Source: Thermostichus lividus PCC 6715
GTDB taxonomy: Bacteria; Cyanobacteriota; Cyanobacteriia; Thermosynechococcales; Thermosynechococcaceae
Length of the DNA: 64,000 nucleotides
Assembly: GCF_002754935.1 (NCBI RefSeq)
Contig: NZ_CP018092.1
Location: forward strand, 62,001 to 126,000
Direction: 5' to 3'
Numbering within the stretch: the stretch's first letter is position 1; each line of letters opens with the position of its first letter. Position numbers and translations under genes: made by a program. The notes beneath the pieces are model-generated. The model saw only the letters and a program-made list of their open reading frames with translations, did no database searches and had not been told where the DNA came from. Shown here in pieces: positions 20,269 to 30,171 of this stretch.

Positions 20269-21750
20269 ATGAGTCCCTCGACCCGCAGTCCTGACCTTGA
20301 GGTGGAACAACTCCCCCAGTTATTACAGGCCGCTCGTGCCCGCTATCTGGCCGGGGAGCGATCGCCAACGGTTGTCAAGCCTCTGTGTCAAGCCCTGCGA
20401 GCCATTTTAGAGCGCAGTATCGATCCCAATGGCGACAGCCAGCAACGGGGGGGCTACCTCCAACGCCTCGTTGAAGCCTATTTTCGCTTATTTCCCCGCT
20501 GTTTGGACGGTGTGAGCCGCACTCAACTGCAACAGCAATCGCTCCACAAAACCGTCCTGCGGCTGCTGCAAATTCCCGCTACAGTGATTCAGGATGAGTA
20601 CAATCGTCTCAATCGGGGACACTATAACGGCCCACTCAAACAACTGGTGCTAGCGTTTAGTCGGCCAGCGCTGATGCAGCGCACCCCACCCCCAACCCTC
20701 ACAGAAGCAGAGTGTTTTCTCGCCTTTTTTATTCAATGCTTGCGCCAAGAGCTGGGAGCCAGCGTTCTGCTGACCCCCCAATTTCGCCAAGAGTATCGGG
20801 ATCTGCTGCGCACCGTTTGCCTTGGCAGTGCTGACCCCGATCACTGTCAAAGTAATCTTATAGGATGGCTATGGGAAGCCATGAAATCCTTTGACCCGCT
20901 GAAGCCCTTTAGTGCCAGCGGCCATGGCCGACCCACCTTTGAAGCATGGGTTCGCACCGTTGTCAGCAATAAGCTGGCGGACGAAAAACGAAAACTGCTG
21001 AAACGGGAAGCGGATGAACTGCTATTTTACGAAAGCCGCGCCCTGCAAGTCTTTCAGGATCGCTACAGCGCATCGCCGCCAGAGATTCAGCGGGAGATTG
21101 ACCCCAAGGCCTGCATCAGCCTGATTACGATTGTGCAAACGGAAATTACCGATCCGCGCATCCGCGCCTCCACCGCTCGCCTGCGGCAGCACATCGCCCA
21201 ACTACTCGGTTGGAGCATTGAATATACCCGCGATGTCCATCAGCAGGTGCGGCGCATTTTGGGGCGTTACGTCCAGTCCACCCGCTCCTTGAATATTTGC
21301 TCCACTGATAGCAACCAAGAATGGATTGATAACTATCCTGATGCCCGCTCTCTACCCAGTAACAGTGGCCAAGGCATTGAATGTATGGTGGACTTTCTCA
21401 ATGATCCCCAAACCCCCACATGGGTACGGGACTGGTGTGAGCGGCGCCGCACCCAAGCGGAAATTGCCCGCGAACTCTTTGTGAGCCAACCAACAATTTC
21501 CCGTTGTCTGGGTCGTGAATATCGCCTCTGGCTCTACCGTAAATTCTTTCAAGATCCGCAGATTCCTGAGTGGATGAAACGCTGGTATGACACCCAATCA
21601 ATTCCCAGTCCCCATCAACGGCGGCAAACTCGACGGGAGATTCACCCCGAATATGCCCGTGGTACCTGCACTGCGAAGCAAATTGATGACCAAATAGAAA
21701 CCAAACTCGCCCAGTGGTGCGATCGTAACGGCATTTACTATCTTCCCTAG
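20269..21750 (+). CDS. sigma-70-like regulatory protein with C-terminal HTH
   Basis: 493 residues from ATG 20269; a TTG four codons earlier is possible. The middle part contains a region resembling sigma region 2 (NLIGWLWEAMKSFDPLKPF, FEAWVRTVVSNKLADEKRKLLKRE, about residues 200-250), and the C-terminal part has a helix-turn-helix (RRRTQAEIARELFVSQPTISRCLGREYRLW, about 390-420) like sigma region 4. The first 170 residues are helical and unfamiliar. It pairs with a DUF1822 gene 45 bases downstream, an arrangement I recall from other cyanobacteria. Target promoters are unknown, and it may not act as a true sigma factor. Confidence 0.65.
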   Translation: MSPSTRSPDLEVEQLPQLLQAARARYLAGERSPTVVKPLCQALRAILERSIDPNGDSQQRGGYLQRLVEAYFRLFPRCLDGVSRTQLQQQSLHKTVLRLLQIPATVIQDEYNRLNRGHYNGPLKQLVLAFSRPALMQRTPPPTLTEAECFLAFFIQCLRQELGASVLLTPQFRQEYRDLLRTVCLGSADPDHCQSNLIGWLWEAMKSFDPLKPFSASGHGRPTFEAWVRTVVSNKLADEKRKLLKREADELLFYESRALQVFQDRYSASPPEIQREIDPKACISLITIVQTEITDPRIRASTARLRQHIAQLLGWSIEYTRDVHQQVRRILGRYVQSTRSLNICSTDSNQEWIDNYPDARSLPSNSGQGIECMVDFLNDPQTPTWVRDWCERRRTQAEIARELFVSQPTISRCLGREYRLWLYRKFFQDPQIPEWMKRWYDTQSIPSPHQRRQTRREIHPEYARGTCTAKQIDDQIETKLAQWCDRNGIYYLP

Positions 21751-21795
21751 GCGGTTTGGCTCAGTTTCTCGTACTTGGTTTGGATAATAACTGCT

Positions 21796-22560
21796 ATGAC
21801 TTCTTTCTTGGCACCGGTTGTTCCCATTCGTTCCCTGACATTAGATGCCGCCCACGCCGTCCTCAAGGAGTGCCGCCCAAGCCGCCAGCAACAGGTACTG
21901 CCCTATCTTGTAGCTCTCTATACGTTTATTGACTGGTGGGAACATGAAGGGGTGCTGAGTAAGGCAGACGACTGGGAGGATGTGCCTCCACAACTTACCC
22001 TTAGTACAACATGGTGTGAGCGTCCAGATGTTTTAGATTTACTCGATATTGCGGATCTGAATTTGGAAGGGGTGCAACTGGCTCTTTATCCTGTAGAGCA
22101 AGGTAAGGCGCTAGAAATCCACTGCCCCACCTTCTTAGGGGTGGTGAATGCTGATATTGCGGTTGCTGTTGCCCTGGATCGCGATCGCCGCTGGGCACGA
22201 ATTCTCGGCTTTAGCGATCGCCAAACCCTCGTCAATCATTGGCAACAGTTCCCTGCGAATGCCCAAGGCTTCGGTACCTTTCCCCTAGAGCAACTGCAAC
22301 CCATTTACTATCTTGCAGAGCAAATTAGCTTCCTGACTCCGCTGCCGGAAGCCCCCCCCAAAGCTGCCCCCACCAAGGGCAATACCTATGGCGAGCCGTT
22401 GCACAACATTCCAGAGTTGGCCGCCTTACTACAAACCCTTGAGAGCGAGCCTCCTCTGGAGCGCTCCAGCATCGATCAAGCAGCGGTACAGCGTCTTTTG
22501 CAAGCGCTTCAGCAGGGCTATGGCACTCCGGCCTCGGAAACTCCCTTATCGCGGGACTAG
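21796..22560 (+). CDS. DUF1822 family protein
   Basis: 254 residues from ATG 21796, MTSFLAPVVPIRSLTLDAAH. The sequence (RQQQVLPYLVALYTFIDWWE, then a beta-rich segment with DLLDIADLNLEGVQLALYPVE) matches DUF1822, a cyanobacterial family of unknown function often found directly after a sigma-like gene, as here. It has no signal peptide or membrane segment; the C-terminal third is proline- and glutamate-rich. Its TAG stop lies in a CTAG that is also the stop codon of the convergent gene. Confidence 0.75.
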   Translation: MTSFLAPVVPIRSLTLDAAHAVLKECRPSRQQQVLPYLVALYTFIDWWEHEGVLSKADDWEDVPPQLTLSTTWCERPDVLDLLDIADLNLEGVQLALYPVEQGKALEIHCPTFLGVVNADIAVAVALDRDRRWARILGFSDRQTLVNHWQQFPANAQGFGTFPLEQLQPIYYLAEQISFLTPLPEAPPKAAPTKGNTYGEPLHNIPELAALLQTLESEPPLERSSIDQAAVQRLLQALQQGYGTPASETPLSRD

Positions 22561-23444
22561 ATCTCAGCGACTGCTCGCTCAATTAAGCGGCGTGCTAAGG
22601 TCTGAACCCCTGTGTGGTAGTAATAATTCGTGGTCATGTCGAGGAATGCCCCTAAGTAATCAAGGTTATCCTTCGAGAGTTCAATAAAGTTCTGTAAACT
22701 GTTCACCACCTTTTCGGGCGTTAGATCCCGCGAGGCCACAAACTGACTCATCCAACCTTGCACCGCGCCAACGCTTTGGAGAATAAAGCCCAACTGACCC
22801 GCAGGGCTGCCGCCGGGGACAACGCTACTAATGGCCTTGAAGGTTGGATTTTCTTGCAGGTCGTTGGGTTGCAGACTGTGGAGCGTGTTGAGACATTTCA
22901 ACAAAAAGTCGGGGCCTAAGGGAATTAAGCCATCGAAGCAGATCAGTGCCGCCATACGCATTAAGGATTCGCCACCATAGTCCCCGAGGGCGCGGAGGAA
23001 GTCACTGAGGCTGTCCCCCGGAATCCCGTTGATTTGGCAGAAGGCAAGGATCTCAACAATCAGTTTAATGCTCAGATCAATGGCTTGTGCCCGCTCGGGT
23101 TTTGGGGTGATTTTGTCGAGAAAGCCAAGGAAGGAGATTTTTTCACCGACCTTGTTCGCTAAGGCGGCGGCACCTAGGAGTGCGTCGGTATTATCCACGG
23201 TTTGGTACAGCCACAGTGCCCGCTGATACCCCTGTGACCGATCGTTAAACAGCCGTACAGCGCGCTCGCCAATTTGTCGCACCAAGGCTGGATCGGTTTC
23301 TCCCGTCACATGGCGGATGGTGTTATCAAAGCCAACAATATTCTGCCACTGTCCGGGGATGACGAAATCTAGGGCTTTTAGCGACATCACCGTAATGCCG
23401 CCGCTGGGAAGTTGGTCAACAACTTTGAAGATGGCCTCGCTCAC
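22557..23444 (-). CDS. conserved cyanobacterial protein of unknown function
   Basis: 295 residues, MSEAIFKVVDQLPSGGITVMSLKALDFVIPGQWQNIVGFDN. Largely helical and soluble in appearance, with no motif I can assign to an enzyme. Segments such as ERAVRLFNDRSQGYQRALWLYQTVDNTD look like a conserved core. It is 27 bases downstream of a lipoprotein gene on the same strand, so the two may be an operon. The family appears confined to cyanobacteria as far as I know. Confidence 0.6.
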   Translation of the reverse strand: MSEAIFKVVDQLPSGGITVMSLKALDFVIPGQWQNIVGFDNTIRHVTGETDPALVRQIGERAVRLFNDRSQGYQRALWLYQTVDNTDALLGAAALANKVGEKISFLGFLDKITPKPERAQAIDLSIKLIVEILAFCQINGIPGDSLSDFLRALGDYGGESLMRMAALICFDGLIPLGPDFLLKCLNTLHSLQPNDLQENPTFKAISSVVPGGSPAGQLGFILQSVGAVQGWMSQFVASRDLTPEKVVNSLQNFIELSKDNLDYLGAFLDMTTNYYYHTGVQTLARRLIERAVAEI

Positions 23445-23471
23445 GGAATCTCCTTATGACTGGGGGATAGG

Positions 23472-23978
23472 TTACTGCGCTAGTTGCGCCAAACCAGCTA
23501 GGTCAAACTTTTCAATCCAAGCGCGGCGATCGCTGGCGCTAAAGCTTGGATCGCGGGAGAGCACTTTCACCTGATACCGATTGGCCACCAGAATGGCGGT
23601 TTGAGTGGTACCAATTTCGAGGGCAGGGTAACCCGCAATGGTAGTGGTGCTGTTTTGGAATTTGGCAGCGGCGTCCGGCAGACTAATGGTGTCTGAAATC
23701 GCTAGCATGGCAAGGTCTTTGCCATCTTTTTTGAGTTTTGCTTCCGCAAACCCTTTTTTCTCTTGCACGTAAATTCGCTCGTAGCCATCACCCTCTGGGG
23801 GAAAGAAGCGGTTAAATTCACTGCCTTGGGTGGCCTCGCGAGCCACTGCTGCCGGAGCATTGCGCTGGGTGCTCTCCTGCTGAACCTGTTGGTAGGGTGA
23901 CGGAGGTGTAGCGGCACAACCAGTCACCACTAAGGTGAGGGCTAGCAGTAGGGCGGTGAACCAGCGGGTGAACGGCAT
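23472..23978 (-). CDS. small predicted lipoprotein
   Basis: 168 residues. The N-terminus MPFTRWFTALLLALTLVVTGC is a lipoprotein signal with lipobox VTGC, so the mature protein starts at Cys21 and is lipid-anchored outside the inner membrane. The mature part (FFPPEGDGYERIYVQEKKGFAEAKLKKDGK) is small, charged and of unknown function; I associate this pattern with a conserved cyanobacterial lipoprotein family. Likely co-transcribed with the following gene. Confidence 0.65.
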   Translation of the reverse strand: MPFTRWFTALLLALTLVVTGCAATPPSPYQQVQQESTQRNAPAAVAREATQGSEFNRFFPPEGDGYERIYVQEKKGFAEAKLKKDGKDLAMLAISDTISLPDAAAKFQNSTTTIAGYPALEIGTTQTAILVANRYQVKVLSRDPSFSASDRRAWIEKFDLAGLAQLAQ

Positions 23979-24011
23979 TATTGTTCCCTATTCCAACACG
24001 CTGATTCTAGC

Positions 24012-24749
24012 TTAGAGGGTTTGGCCTGCGACCAATGTTGCAATTCTCTTAACGTCTTGCCATTCTGCGTGGGTGAGTGGTTCGGGGGTTAAGGTGACGT
24101 GCCACTGCTCGGCAAAGGCGCTCAGGAGAGCGTCTTGTACCCGCTCCGGTGGCGGTAAGGCCAATGAATGGGGTGCGCAGCCAAAGACCTGCTGCCAAAG
24201 ATCACGGTTGGGTTGCAGGAGAATAGAGCCGTGCTGGAGGACGCGATCGCCTCGCCAGCCCTGAGCACTGCCGATGATCTTCTCACCACTGAGCAGGGTA
24301 ATATCTGCGGCGGTGGCGGTGGCAAAACAGTTGACGGGTTGTTCTCCGTAGGCACTGAGGGCTGCATGGCCAAACGCTAGGGAATACCCTAACGCTTCCC
24401 AGCCCTTGAGGAGAAACTGGCAGAGTTGCCTATAGAGGTGATGGCGCGATCGCCCTAGCCCCCACACCACAATACTGTAGGTCAGATCCCCTTGGTGAAG
24501 CACCGCCCGCCCACCGGTGGGTCGCCGCACTAGCGAGAGGGGTTGCCCTTGCCACCCCAAAGAGCGCCAAGATGCTGGGAACTGCCGCTGATGATACCCC
24601 AAGGAAATGGCAGCGGGTTCCCATGTATAAAAGCGCAGGCAGGGGCGATCGCTGTGGTGCCACAACCACGTATCGATGGCCATTTGTAAGGCACCCGTGG
24701 TGGCGATCGCTGGAATGTAGCGCCAGTTCAAATCCCCTTGCAAGGGCAT
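24012..24749 (-). CDS. lipoate/octanoate transferase family protein (LipM/LplA-like)
   Basis: 245 residues from ATG 24747-24749 (MPLQGDLNWRYIPA); longer frames upstream run into moeB. It has the biotin/lipoate A/B ligase fold: VRRPTGGRAVLHQGDLTYS (about 78-96) is the RRxxGGxxxxH motif, and GEKIIGSAQ with its lysine (about 160-168) plus VLQHGSILL are conserved. A cysteine at VNCFAT lies where LipM-type octanoyltransferases have their nucleophile, so LipM-like octanoyl transfer is likelier than lipoate scavenging. It would feed lipoylation of pyruvate dehydrogenase (pdhB is at 45098) and the glycine cleavage system. The start lies 1 base after the moeB stop. Confidence 0.75.
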   Translation of the reverse strand: MPLQGDLNWRYIPAIATTGALQMAIDTWLWHHSDRPCLRFYTWEPAAISLGYHQRQFPASWRSLGWQGQPLSLVRRPTGGRAVLHQGDLTYSIVVWGLGRSRHHLYRQLCQFLLKGWEALGYSLAFGHAALSAYGEQPVNCFATATAADITLLSGEKIIGSAQGWRGDRVLQHGSILLQPNRDLWQQVFGCAPHSLALPPPERVQDALLSAFAEQWHVTLTPEPLTHAEWQDVKRIATLVAGQTL

Positions 24750-24750
24750 C

Positions 24751-25923
24751 CTAGTAAGTAGGAACGGTGGGATCGACCTCTTGGCTCCAAGCGTTAATCC
24801 CCCCCTTGATGTTAATCCCCTCAATGCCCGCTTGCTTCAAGATTGCCAGTGCCTTGGCCGAGCGTCCCCCCATCTTGCAGTGCACAAGAAGACGATGCCC
24901 ATTCACCAGTTGACGGACTGTTTCGATCCCAGTGCCGTTTTCAATCTCTGAGAGGGGAACCAAAACTGAACCCGGGATTTTGGCAATCTCGTACTCGTTC
25001 GGATTGCGGACATCCACCAGAACATAGTCCGTCGCACCGCTATCTAGGAGGTGTTTGAGTTCCTGAACCGTCATTTCTGGAATGTCTGCCATTTGCGCTG
25101 CCTCTTGGGCTTGGGCTTGTCGAATACCGCAAAATTCTTCATAGTCAATGAGCTTGTCGATGACAGGGCGCTCTGGATTGGGGCGCAGTTTTAGCTCGCG
25201 AAACGTCATCTCAAGAGCGTTAAACAACAGCAGCCGACCACTGAGGGTAGTGCCCTTACCAAGAATAATTTTGATGGTTTCTGTGGCCTGAATCACGCCA
25301 ATAATGCCCGGCAAAATACCCAGAACGCCCCCCTCTGCACAGGAGGGAACCAATCCCGGGGGTGGCGGTTCAGGATAGAGATCGCGATAGTTAGGACCAC
25401 CTTCGTAGTTAAACACGGTGGCTTGGCCTTCAAAGCGGAAAATAGAGCCATAGACATTGGGCTTGTTGAGCAATACACAGGCATCATTCACCAAGTAGCG
25501 AGTTGGGAAATTATCTGTGCCATCCACCACAATGTCGTAGCTTGCGGCAATATCGAGGGCGTTAGCGGCATTCAGACGGGTTTCGTAGAGATCCACTTGG
25601 CAGTAGGGATTAATCTCAAGGATGCGCTGCTTGGCCGACTGAATTTTCGGCTTGCCCACCCAAGACGTGCCATGGATGATTTGCCGTTGTAGGTTAGAGC
25701 TATCGACAACATCAAAGTCCACAATGCCCAAGCGGCCAATGCCTGCGGCTGCAAGGTATAGCAGCAAGGGGGACCCCAGCCCACCGGTACCAATGCAGAG
25801 TACGCTAGCGGCCTTGAGGCGTTTTTGTCCCTCAACGCCCACTTCCGGCAAGATCAAATGGCGCGAATAGCGCTCATAGTCATCTTTAGTTAGTTCAATC
25901 GTTGCAAGATCAGGATTTAGCAT
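24751..25923 (-). CDS. moeB: MoeB/ThiF-type adenylyltransferase with rhodanese domain
   Basis: 390 residues. The N-terminal E1-like domain has the nucleotide motif GTGGLGSP (about residues 42-49), DFDVVDSSNLQRQ and the VPSCAEGGVLGILPG segment. The C-terminal rhodanese domain (about 285-388) carries the persulfide cysteine in LVHCKMGGRS. It activates the C-terminus of MoaD or ThiS by adenylation and passes sulfur for molybdopterin or thiamine synthesis. The CxxC zinc pairs seen in E. coli MoeB are not visible: the segment reads RPNPERPVIDKL. Start ATG 25921-25923. Confidence 0.9.
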   Translation of the reverse strand: MLNPDLATIELTKDDYERYSRHLILPEVGVEGQKRLKAASVLCIGTGGLGSPLLLYLAAAGIGRLGIVDFDVVDSSNLQRQIIHGTSWVGKPKIQSAKQRILEINPYCQVDLYETRLNAANALDIAASYDIVVDGTDNFPTRYLVNDACVLLNKPNVYGSIFRFEGQATVFNYEGGPNYRDLYPEPPPPGLVPSCAEGGVLGILPGIIGVIQATETIKIILGKGTTLSGRLLLFNALEMTFRELKLRPNPERPVIDKLIDYEEFCGIRQAQAQEAAQMADIPEMTVQELKHLLDSGATDYVLVDVRNPNEYEIAKIPGSVLVPLSEIENGTGIETVRQLVNGHRLLVHCKMGGRSAKALAILKQAGIEGINIKGGINAWSQEVDPTVPTY

Positions 25924-26216
25924 GGTGAGAATGCAGTAAGGTCAAGCTGATCTAACCTGATCAGCAAAGGTGAGGGGTTAGTCTCTCCATTGTACTCAGA
26001 GAGTCCTCTCGCAACGCTCTAACTTGCAAGTGGTCTCAACGAAGATGAGTGTCGCGAGCCGTTCATCCAAATCCCTCGCCCTTACCAATATGCAGGGTAC
26101 TGCTTCGCCGATGGGGGTGGTTGAAGGGTTTAGAGGACTGGTGCAGAATTCCCATCTGTTAGGGCAGGGGAATATGCCAACATAGGACTATTGAGTCAAC
26201 ACTATACGCTCTCGGC
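25924..26216. promoter_or_regulatory. divergent region between moeB and cysteine synthase
   Basis: 293 bases without a gene. On the plus strand CACTATACGC lies just upstream of the cysteine synthase ATG and may be part of its -10 region. No structured RNA or known operator was recognised. Confidence 0.35.
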
Positions 26217-27206
26217 ATGGATATTAAACAGGGATTTGTGGGTACTATTGGTCAAACGCCCCTCATTCGCCTCAACTACTTTAGTGACCTGACAGGTTGT
26301 AACATTTTAGGCAAAGCTGAGTTTCTCAACCCCGGTGGCTCCGTTAAAGACCGGGCTGCGCTTTACATTATCGAAGATGCCGAAAAAAAAGGACTACTCA
26401 AACCCGGTGGCACGGTTGTTGAAGGGACGGCTGGGAACACGGGAATTGGCTTAGCCCACATCTGCAATGCCAAGGGCTACAAGTGCCTAATTGTTATCCC
26501 CAACACCCAATCCCAAGAGAAAATCGACCTGCTGCGCACCCTAGGTGCCGAGGTGCGAACCGTGCCCGCCGTTCCCTACAAAGATCCCAATAATTACGTC
26601 AAGCTCTCGGGGCGGATTGCGGCGGAAATGGAGAATGCCATCTGGGCAAACCAGTTTGATAACCTTGCGAACCGCCAAGCCCACTATGAGACGACTGGTG
26701 CGGAAATTTGGCAGCAAACGGATGGCCAAGTGGATGCATGGGTTGCAGCCACGGGAACGGGTGGCACCTATGCTGGCGTGGCACTATACCTGAAGGAAAA
26801 AAATCCGGCTATTCGTACGGTGGTGGCAGATCCGATGGGCAGTGCCATCTATAGCTATGCCAAAACGGGAATCCTTAGCAGCAGCGGCAACTCAATCACG
26901 GAAGGGATTGGCAATAGCCGCATTACCGCCAATTTAGCGGGCGCACCCATTGATGATGCCATCCAAATTACTGATCAAGAGTGCCTGGAGGTGATCTATC
27001 AATTGCTGCATTACGATGGCCTGTTTATGGGTGGGTCAGTGGGCATCAATGTCGGTGCAGCCCTACGCTTGGCCAAAGAACTTGGCCCCAATCACACTAT
27101 TGTCACAGTACTATGCGACGGTGGCTCCCGCTATCAGTCTCGCCTCTTTAACCCGGAGTGGCTAGCCAGTAAGGGACTCACGGTTCCTGAGATTAAGAAA
27201 CCTTAA
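26217..27206 (+). CDS. cysK: cysteine synthase (O-acetylserine sulfhydrylase), CysK-type
   Basis: 329 residues from ATG 26217. The PLP lysine is in NPGGSVKDRAA (Lys about 45), the substrate loop is GTAGNTGIG (about 69-77), and the PLP phosphate loop is ATGTGGTYAG (about 177-186). It makes cysteine from O-acetylserine and sulfide. The gene stands alone, with divergent moeB upstream and an M48 protease gene downstream. Whether it is the main CysK or a paralogue cannot be told from the window. Confidence 0.9.
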   Translation: MDIKQGFVGTIGQTPLIRLNYFSDLTGCNILGKAEFLNPGGSVKDRAALYIIEDAEKKGLLKPGGTVVEGTAGNTGIGLAHICNAKGYKCLIVIPNTQSQEKIDLLRTLGAEVRTVPAVPYKDPNNYVKLSGRIAAEMENAIWANQFDNLANRQAHYETTGAEIWQQTDGQVDAWVAATGTGGTYAGVALYLKEKNPAIRTVVADPMGSAIYSYAKTGILSSSGNSITEGIGNSRITANLAGAPIDDAIQITDQECLEVIYQLLHYDGLFMGGSVGINVGAALRLAKELGPNHTIVTVLCDGGSRYQSRLFNPEWLASKGLTVPEIKKP

Positions 27207-27320
27207 GGACTGGGAACAAGACGCTAGGGCTACCGGTCACAGGAGGGCAAGTAGCCCCTAGGCGTGGGTGTGGATTTTTGCACTGCTTGTGTGCTGTCTA
27301 GGTGAAGGATCAAGTTTGCC

Positions 27321-28166
27321 GTGAAACAAAGACGCTGGTTCCTGCTGTTAATGAGTGTGGTGTGTGGGCTAGCCATTGTCCTGCACCCCGGCATGGTACA
27401 GGCTCAAAACCTTTGGCAGCGCCTCCTGCTACAGGGAGTCCAAGTTCTCCAACTGTCCAATATTTCACCGCGACAGGAGGTGGCGCTTGGGCAACAGATT
27501 AATGACCAAATGCTGCGGCAAGGAATGCGTATCGTTCGCAATCGGGCAGCTCAGGATTACATTAACAGCATTGGCCAACGATTGGTGAGTGTAGGCGATC
27601 GCCGCGGTTTGCCTTACCAGTTTCAGATCATTCAAGACCGACAAGTGAATGCCTACGCAACCATGGGCGGGTTTGTGTATGTCACCACCGGGCTGATGCT
27701 GCGGGCTGAAAACGAGGCCGAGCTAGCCAGTGTGATTGCCCACGAAATTGGCCACATTGACCAGCGCCATGTGATCCGGCAGCTACAGCAGACCGCTATT
27801 GCCCAAGGACTGATGACCGCCGCTGGTTTGGATCGCGATCGCGGCATTCAACTGGCGATGGAACTGGCCTTCCGCCGTCCCCGTAGCCGTGAGCAGGAAT
27901 TAGACGCCGATCGCTATGGTCTCAACCTGTTGACCCGCAGTAATTATGATCCGCGGGGAATGGTCACCTTCCTGCAAAAGTTACGACAGCAGGGGGGAAC
28001 CCCACCAACCATTTTGAGCACTCACCCTGCCCCGGGCGATCGCCTCGCCATTGCCGAGAACTTAATTCGGTCTGGTTTAGGGAATGCGTGCTTGCATACC
28101 CCGCAGCCGATGTGTGGTACCGATACCATTGCCTATCAGCAAACCCTGCGTTCGTTTAGCAACTAG
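27321..28166 (+). CDS. M48 family metalloprotease, secreted
   Basis: 281 residues from GTG 27321. A Sec signal (RRWFLLLMSVVCGLAIVLHPGMVQAQ, probable cleavage after AQA) is followed by an M48 peptidase domain with zinc motif HEIGH in VIAHEIGHIDQRH (about 140) and the downstream glutamate in ELDADRYG (about 193). Resembles BepA/YcaL-like periplasmic proteases that act in outer membrane protein quality control. Its stop codon shares a CTAG with the convergent shc stop. Confidence 0.85.
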   Translation: MKQRRWFLLLMSVVCGLAIVLHPGMVQAQNLWQRLLLQGVQVLQLSNISPRQEVALGQQINDQMLRQGMRIVRNRAAQDYINSIGQRLVSVGDRRGLPYQFQIIQDRQVNAYATMGGFVYVTTGLMLRAENEAELASVIAHEIGHIDQRHVIRQLQQTAIAQGLMTAAGLDRDRGIQLAMELAFRRPRSREQELDADRYGLNLLTRSNYDPRGMVTFLQKLRQQGGTPPTILSTHPAPGDRLAIAENLIRSGLGNACLHTPQPMCGTDTIAYQQTLRSFSN

Positions 28167-30085
28167 GCTTGCTCTCGCCACCGCGCATAGCGACCTAAAG
28201 CAGTCAAGGGAAAGTGCTGTTGGTAGTAGTGGTACTTCAGGTAAAAATGGCAAGGAAACCCCGTCCCCGTAAAATAATCCTCATTCCATGTGCCATCACT
28301 ACGCTGGGTTTCTAGGAGGTAGGTTACCCCACGCTCAATTGCCGCTGTTGCAGCCTCCCCCGTCGCCTCTGCCGCCGCTAGCAGGCCAATGAGCGCCCAC
28401 GCCGTTTGCGAAGGCGTACTATCCCCTTTGCCTTTCAACGAGGGATCATTGTAGCTCCAGCAGGTTTCCCCCCAGCCACCATCCCTATTTTGGCACTGCA
28501 CTAACCATTCCGCCGCGCGGCGAATTCGCCAGCGATCGTAGCGGGGAGCAACCAGAGCTAACGCGGAGAGCACCCCACTGGTGCCATAGATATAATTCAC
28601 CCCCCAACGGCCAAACCAGCAGCCTTCCGGTTCCTGCTCATTGCGCAGGTAAGCCAAGGCGCGATCTACTGCCGTGCTGTCAAACGAAAGAGCGCATCGC
28701 CCCACCATTTCCAGCACACGTGCCGTTACATCCGCCGTATTCGGATCAATCATCGCCTTGAGATCGCCGTAGGGAATAGCATTCAACCAATCTTGGTCGT
28801 TGTCCACATCAAAGGCTGCCCACCCTCCCGGACGGCACTGCATTGAAGCCACCCATGCGGCAGCACGCTCCATGGCCTGTCGTTTCACCTTTTCGTCAGG
28901 AAGTGTGACCGCCTCTAACGCCATCACCACCACGGCGGTATCGTCAACATCTGGGTAAAAGCGATTTTCAAACTCAAACGCCCAGCCACCAGGCTGACCC
29001 GTTTTATTTTTAACGCACCAGTCACCATAGTCGAGAATTTGCTTTGAGAGCAACCACTCCCCTGCCTTGACCAACGCAGGATGATCCGCAGCTATCCCTG
29101 AGTCCACCATTGCCCGCATCACCAGCGCCGTATCCCACACCGGCGAGACACAGGGCTGCACACGGTACTCCGTCTCTGTTTCAATGGCAAAGCGATCAAC
29201 CGCCGCCATTCCCCGCTGCACAATCGGGTCATCCACTGCATAGTTCAGAACCCGCAGCGCCAGTAGGGAGTTCAGCATCGCCGGAATAATGCCCCCCCAG
29301 TCACCGCTGGCCTCTTGTCGCTCGAGCACCCATTTTTCTGCTGCCTTGATCCCTTCCTGCCGCAGAGGGGTGAGATTCCATGCTTCGCAGACCTTGAACA
29401 CCTGATCCAAGCCAATAAACACATCCCCCCAGTTACCTTGGCGCGGCAGTTCATAGGATGCATTGGCGCGGCCTTCCACGTACAGTTCATCGAGGCTAAG
29501 GGCAGGCTGCATCGGATAGACAGGTTTGCGATCCATCACAATCAGCAAGGGCACCGTACTCCCTCGTGCCCAACTAGACATGTCATAGATGGTGAACGGG
29601 CTGCCCTCAGGCAGGAGCATAATCCACGGCGGCAGTGAAGGGATCCCCCGCCAGTCATAGCACCCCAAGAGGGCAAGATGCAGCTTGGTAAAAATACGGG
29701 TTTTGGTAATGCCGCCCCGTGCCAGAATAAACTGTCGGGCTTTGACTAGGGCAGGATCATCCATGGGAACCCCCAGCAGCCGTAACCCCATGTAGGCTTC
29801 GACACTGGTGCTGAGGTCGCCGCCATCACTGTAGAACAATTCCCAACCACCATGCTCTCGCTGGTGAATGCGCAGGTAATGCTCGGCTTTAGCTAAAGGA
29901 AGTCGCTGCTCAGTGCCCCAAATTTTGTGCAGCAGAATTACCTCTGCCGTCATTGTGACATTTGACTCCAATTCCGCCCACCAGTAGCCTTCTGGATATT
30001 GCTGGGAGAGTAAATAGTCTTGGCTAGCGCGAATGGCCTGTTGGAGCTTCTGTTGATCAATGGCAGGAGCAAGTTCAGTGTGCAT
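28163..30085 (-). CDS. shc: squalene-hopene cyclase
   Basis: 640 residues from ATG 30083-30085; a GTG six codons upstream is an alternative. The catalytic acid motif DVDDTAVV lies near residue 375, and several QW repeats (for example [31 protein letters not shown]) stabilise the alpha/alpha barrels. It cyclises squalene to hopene/diplopterol at the membrane. Together with hpnH at 15184 it indicates that the organism makes hopanoids, including extended ones. The start faces pcyA divergently across 86 bases. Confidence 0.96.
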   Translation of the reverse strand: MHTELAPAIDQQKLQQAIRASQDYLLSQQYPEGYWWAELESNVTMTAEVILLHKIWGTEQRLPLAKAEHYLRIHQREHGGWELFYSDGGDLSTSVEAYMGLRLLGVPMDDPALVKARQFILARGGITKTRIFTKLHLALLGCYDWRGIPSLPPWIMLLPEGSPFTIYDMSSWARGSTVPLLIVMDRKPVYPMQPALSLDELYVEGRANASYELPRQGNWGDVFIGLDQVFKVCEAWNLTPLRQEGIKAAEKWVLERQEASGDWGGIIPAMLNSLLALRVLNYAVDDPIVQRGMAAVDRFAIETETEYRVQPCVSPVWDTALVMRAMVDSGIAADHPALVKAGEWLLSKQILDYGDWCVKNKTGQPGGWAFEFENRFYPDVDDTAVVVMALEAVTLPDEKVKRQAMERAAAWVASMQCRPGGWAAFDVDNDQDWLNAIPYGDLKAMIDPNTADVTARVLEMVGRCALSFDSTAVDRALAYLRNEQEPEGCWFGRWGVNYIYGTSGVLSALALVAPRYDRWRIRRAAEWLVQCQNRDGGWGETCWSYNDPSLKGKGDSTPSQTAWALIGLLAAAEATGEAATAAIERGVTYLLETQRSDGTWNEDYFTGTGFPCHFYLKYHYYQQHFPLTALGRYARWREQA

Positions 30086-30171
30086 GGGGTTCCGGTTGTT
30101 CACTGAAGGTTAGTTTAGCCGTGGCGATGCCCTGTCGCAAGTTGTGCGACGTTGAGCTAGGATCAGTACTT

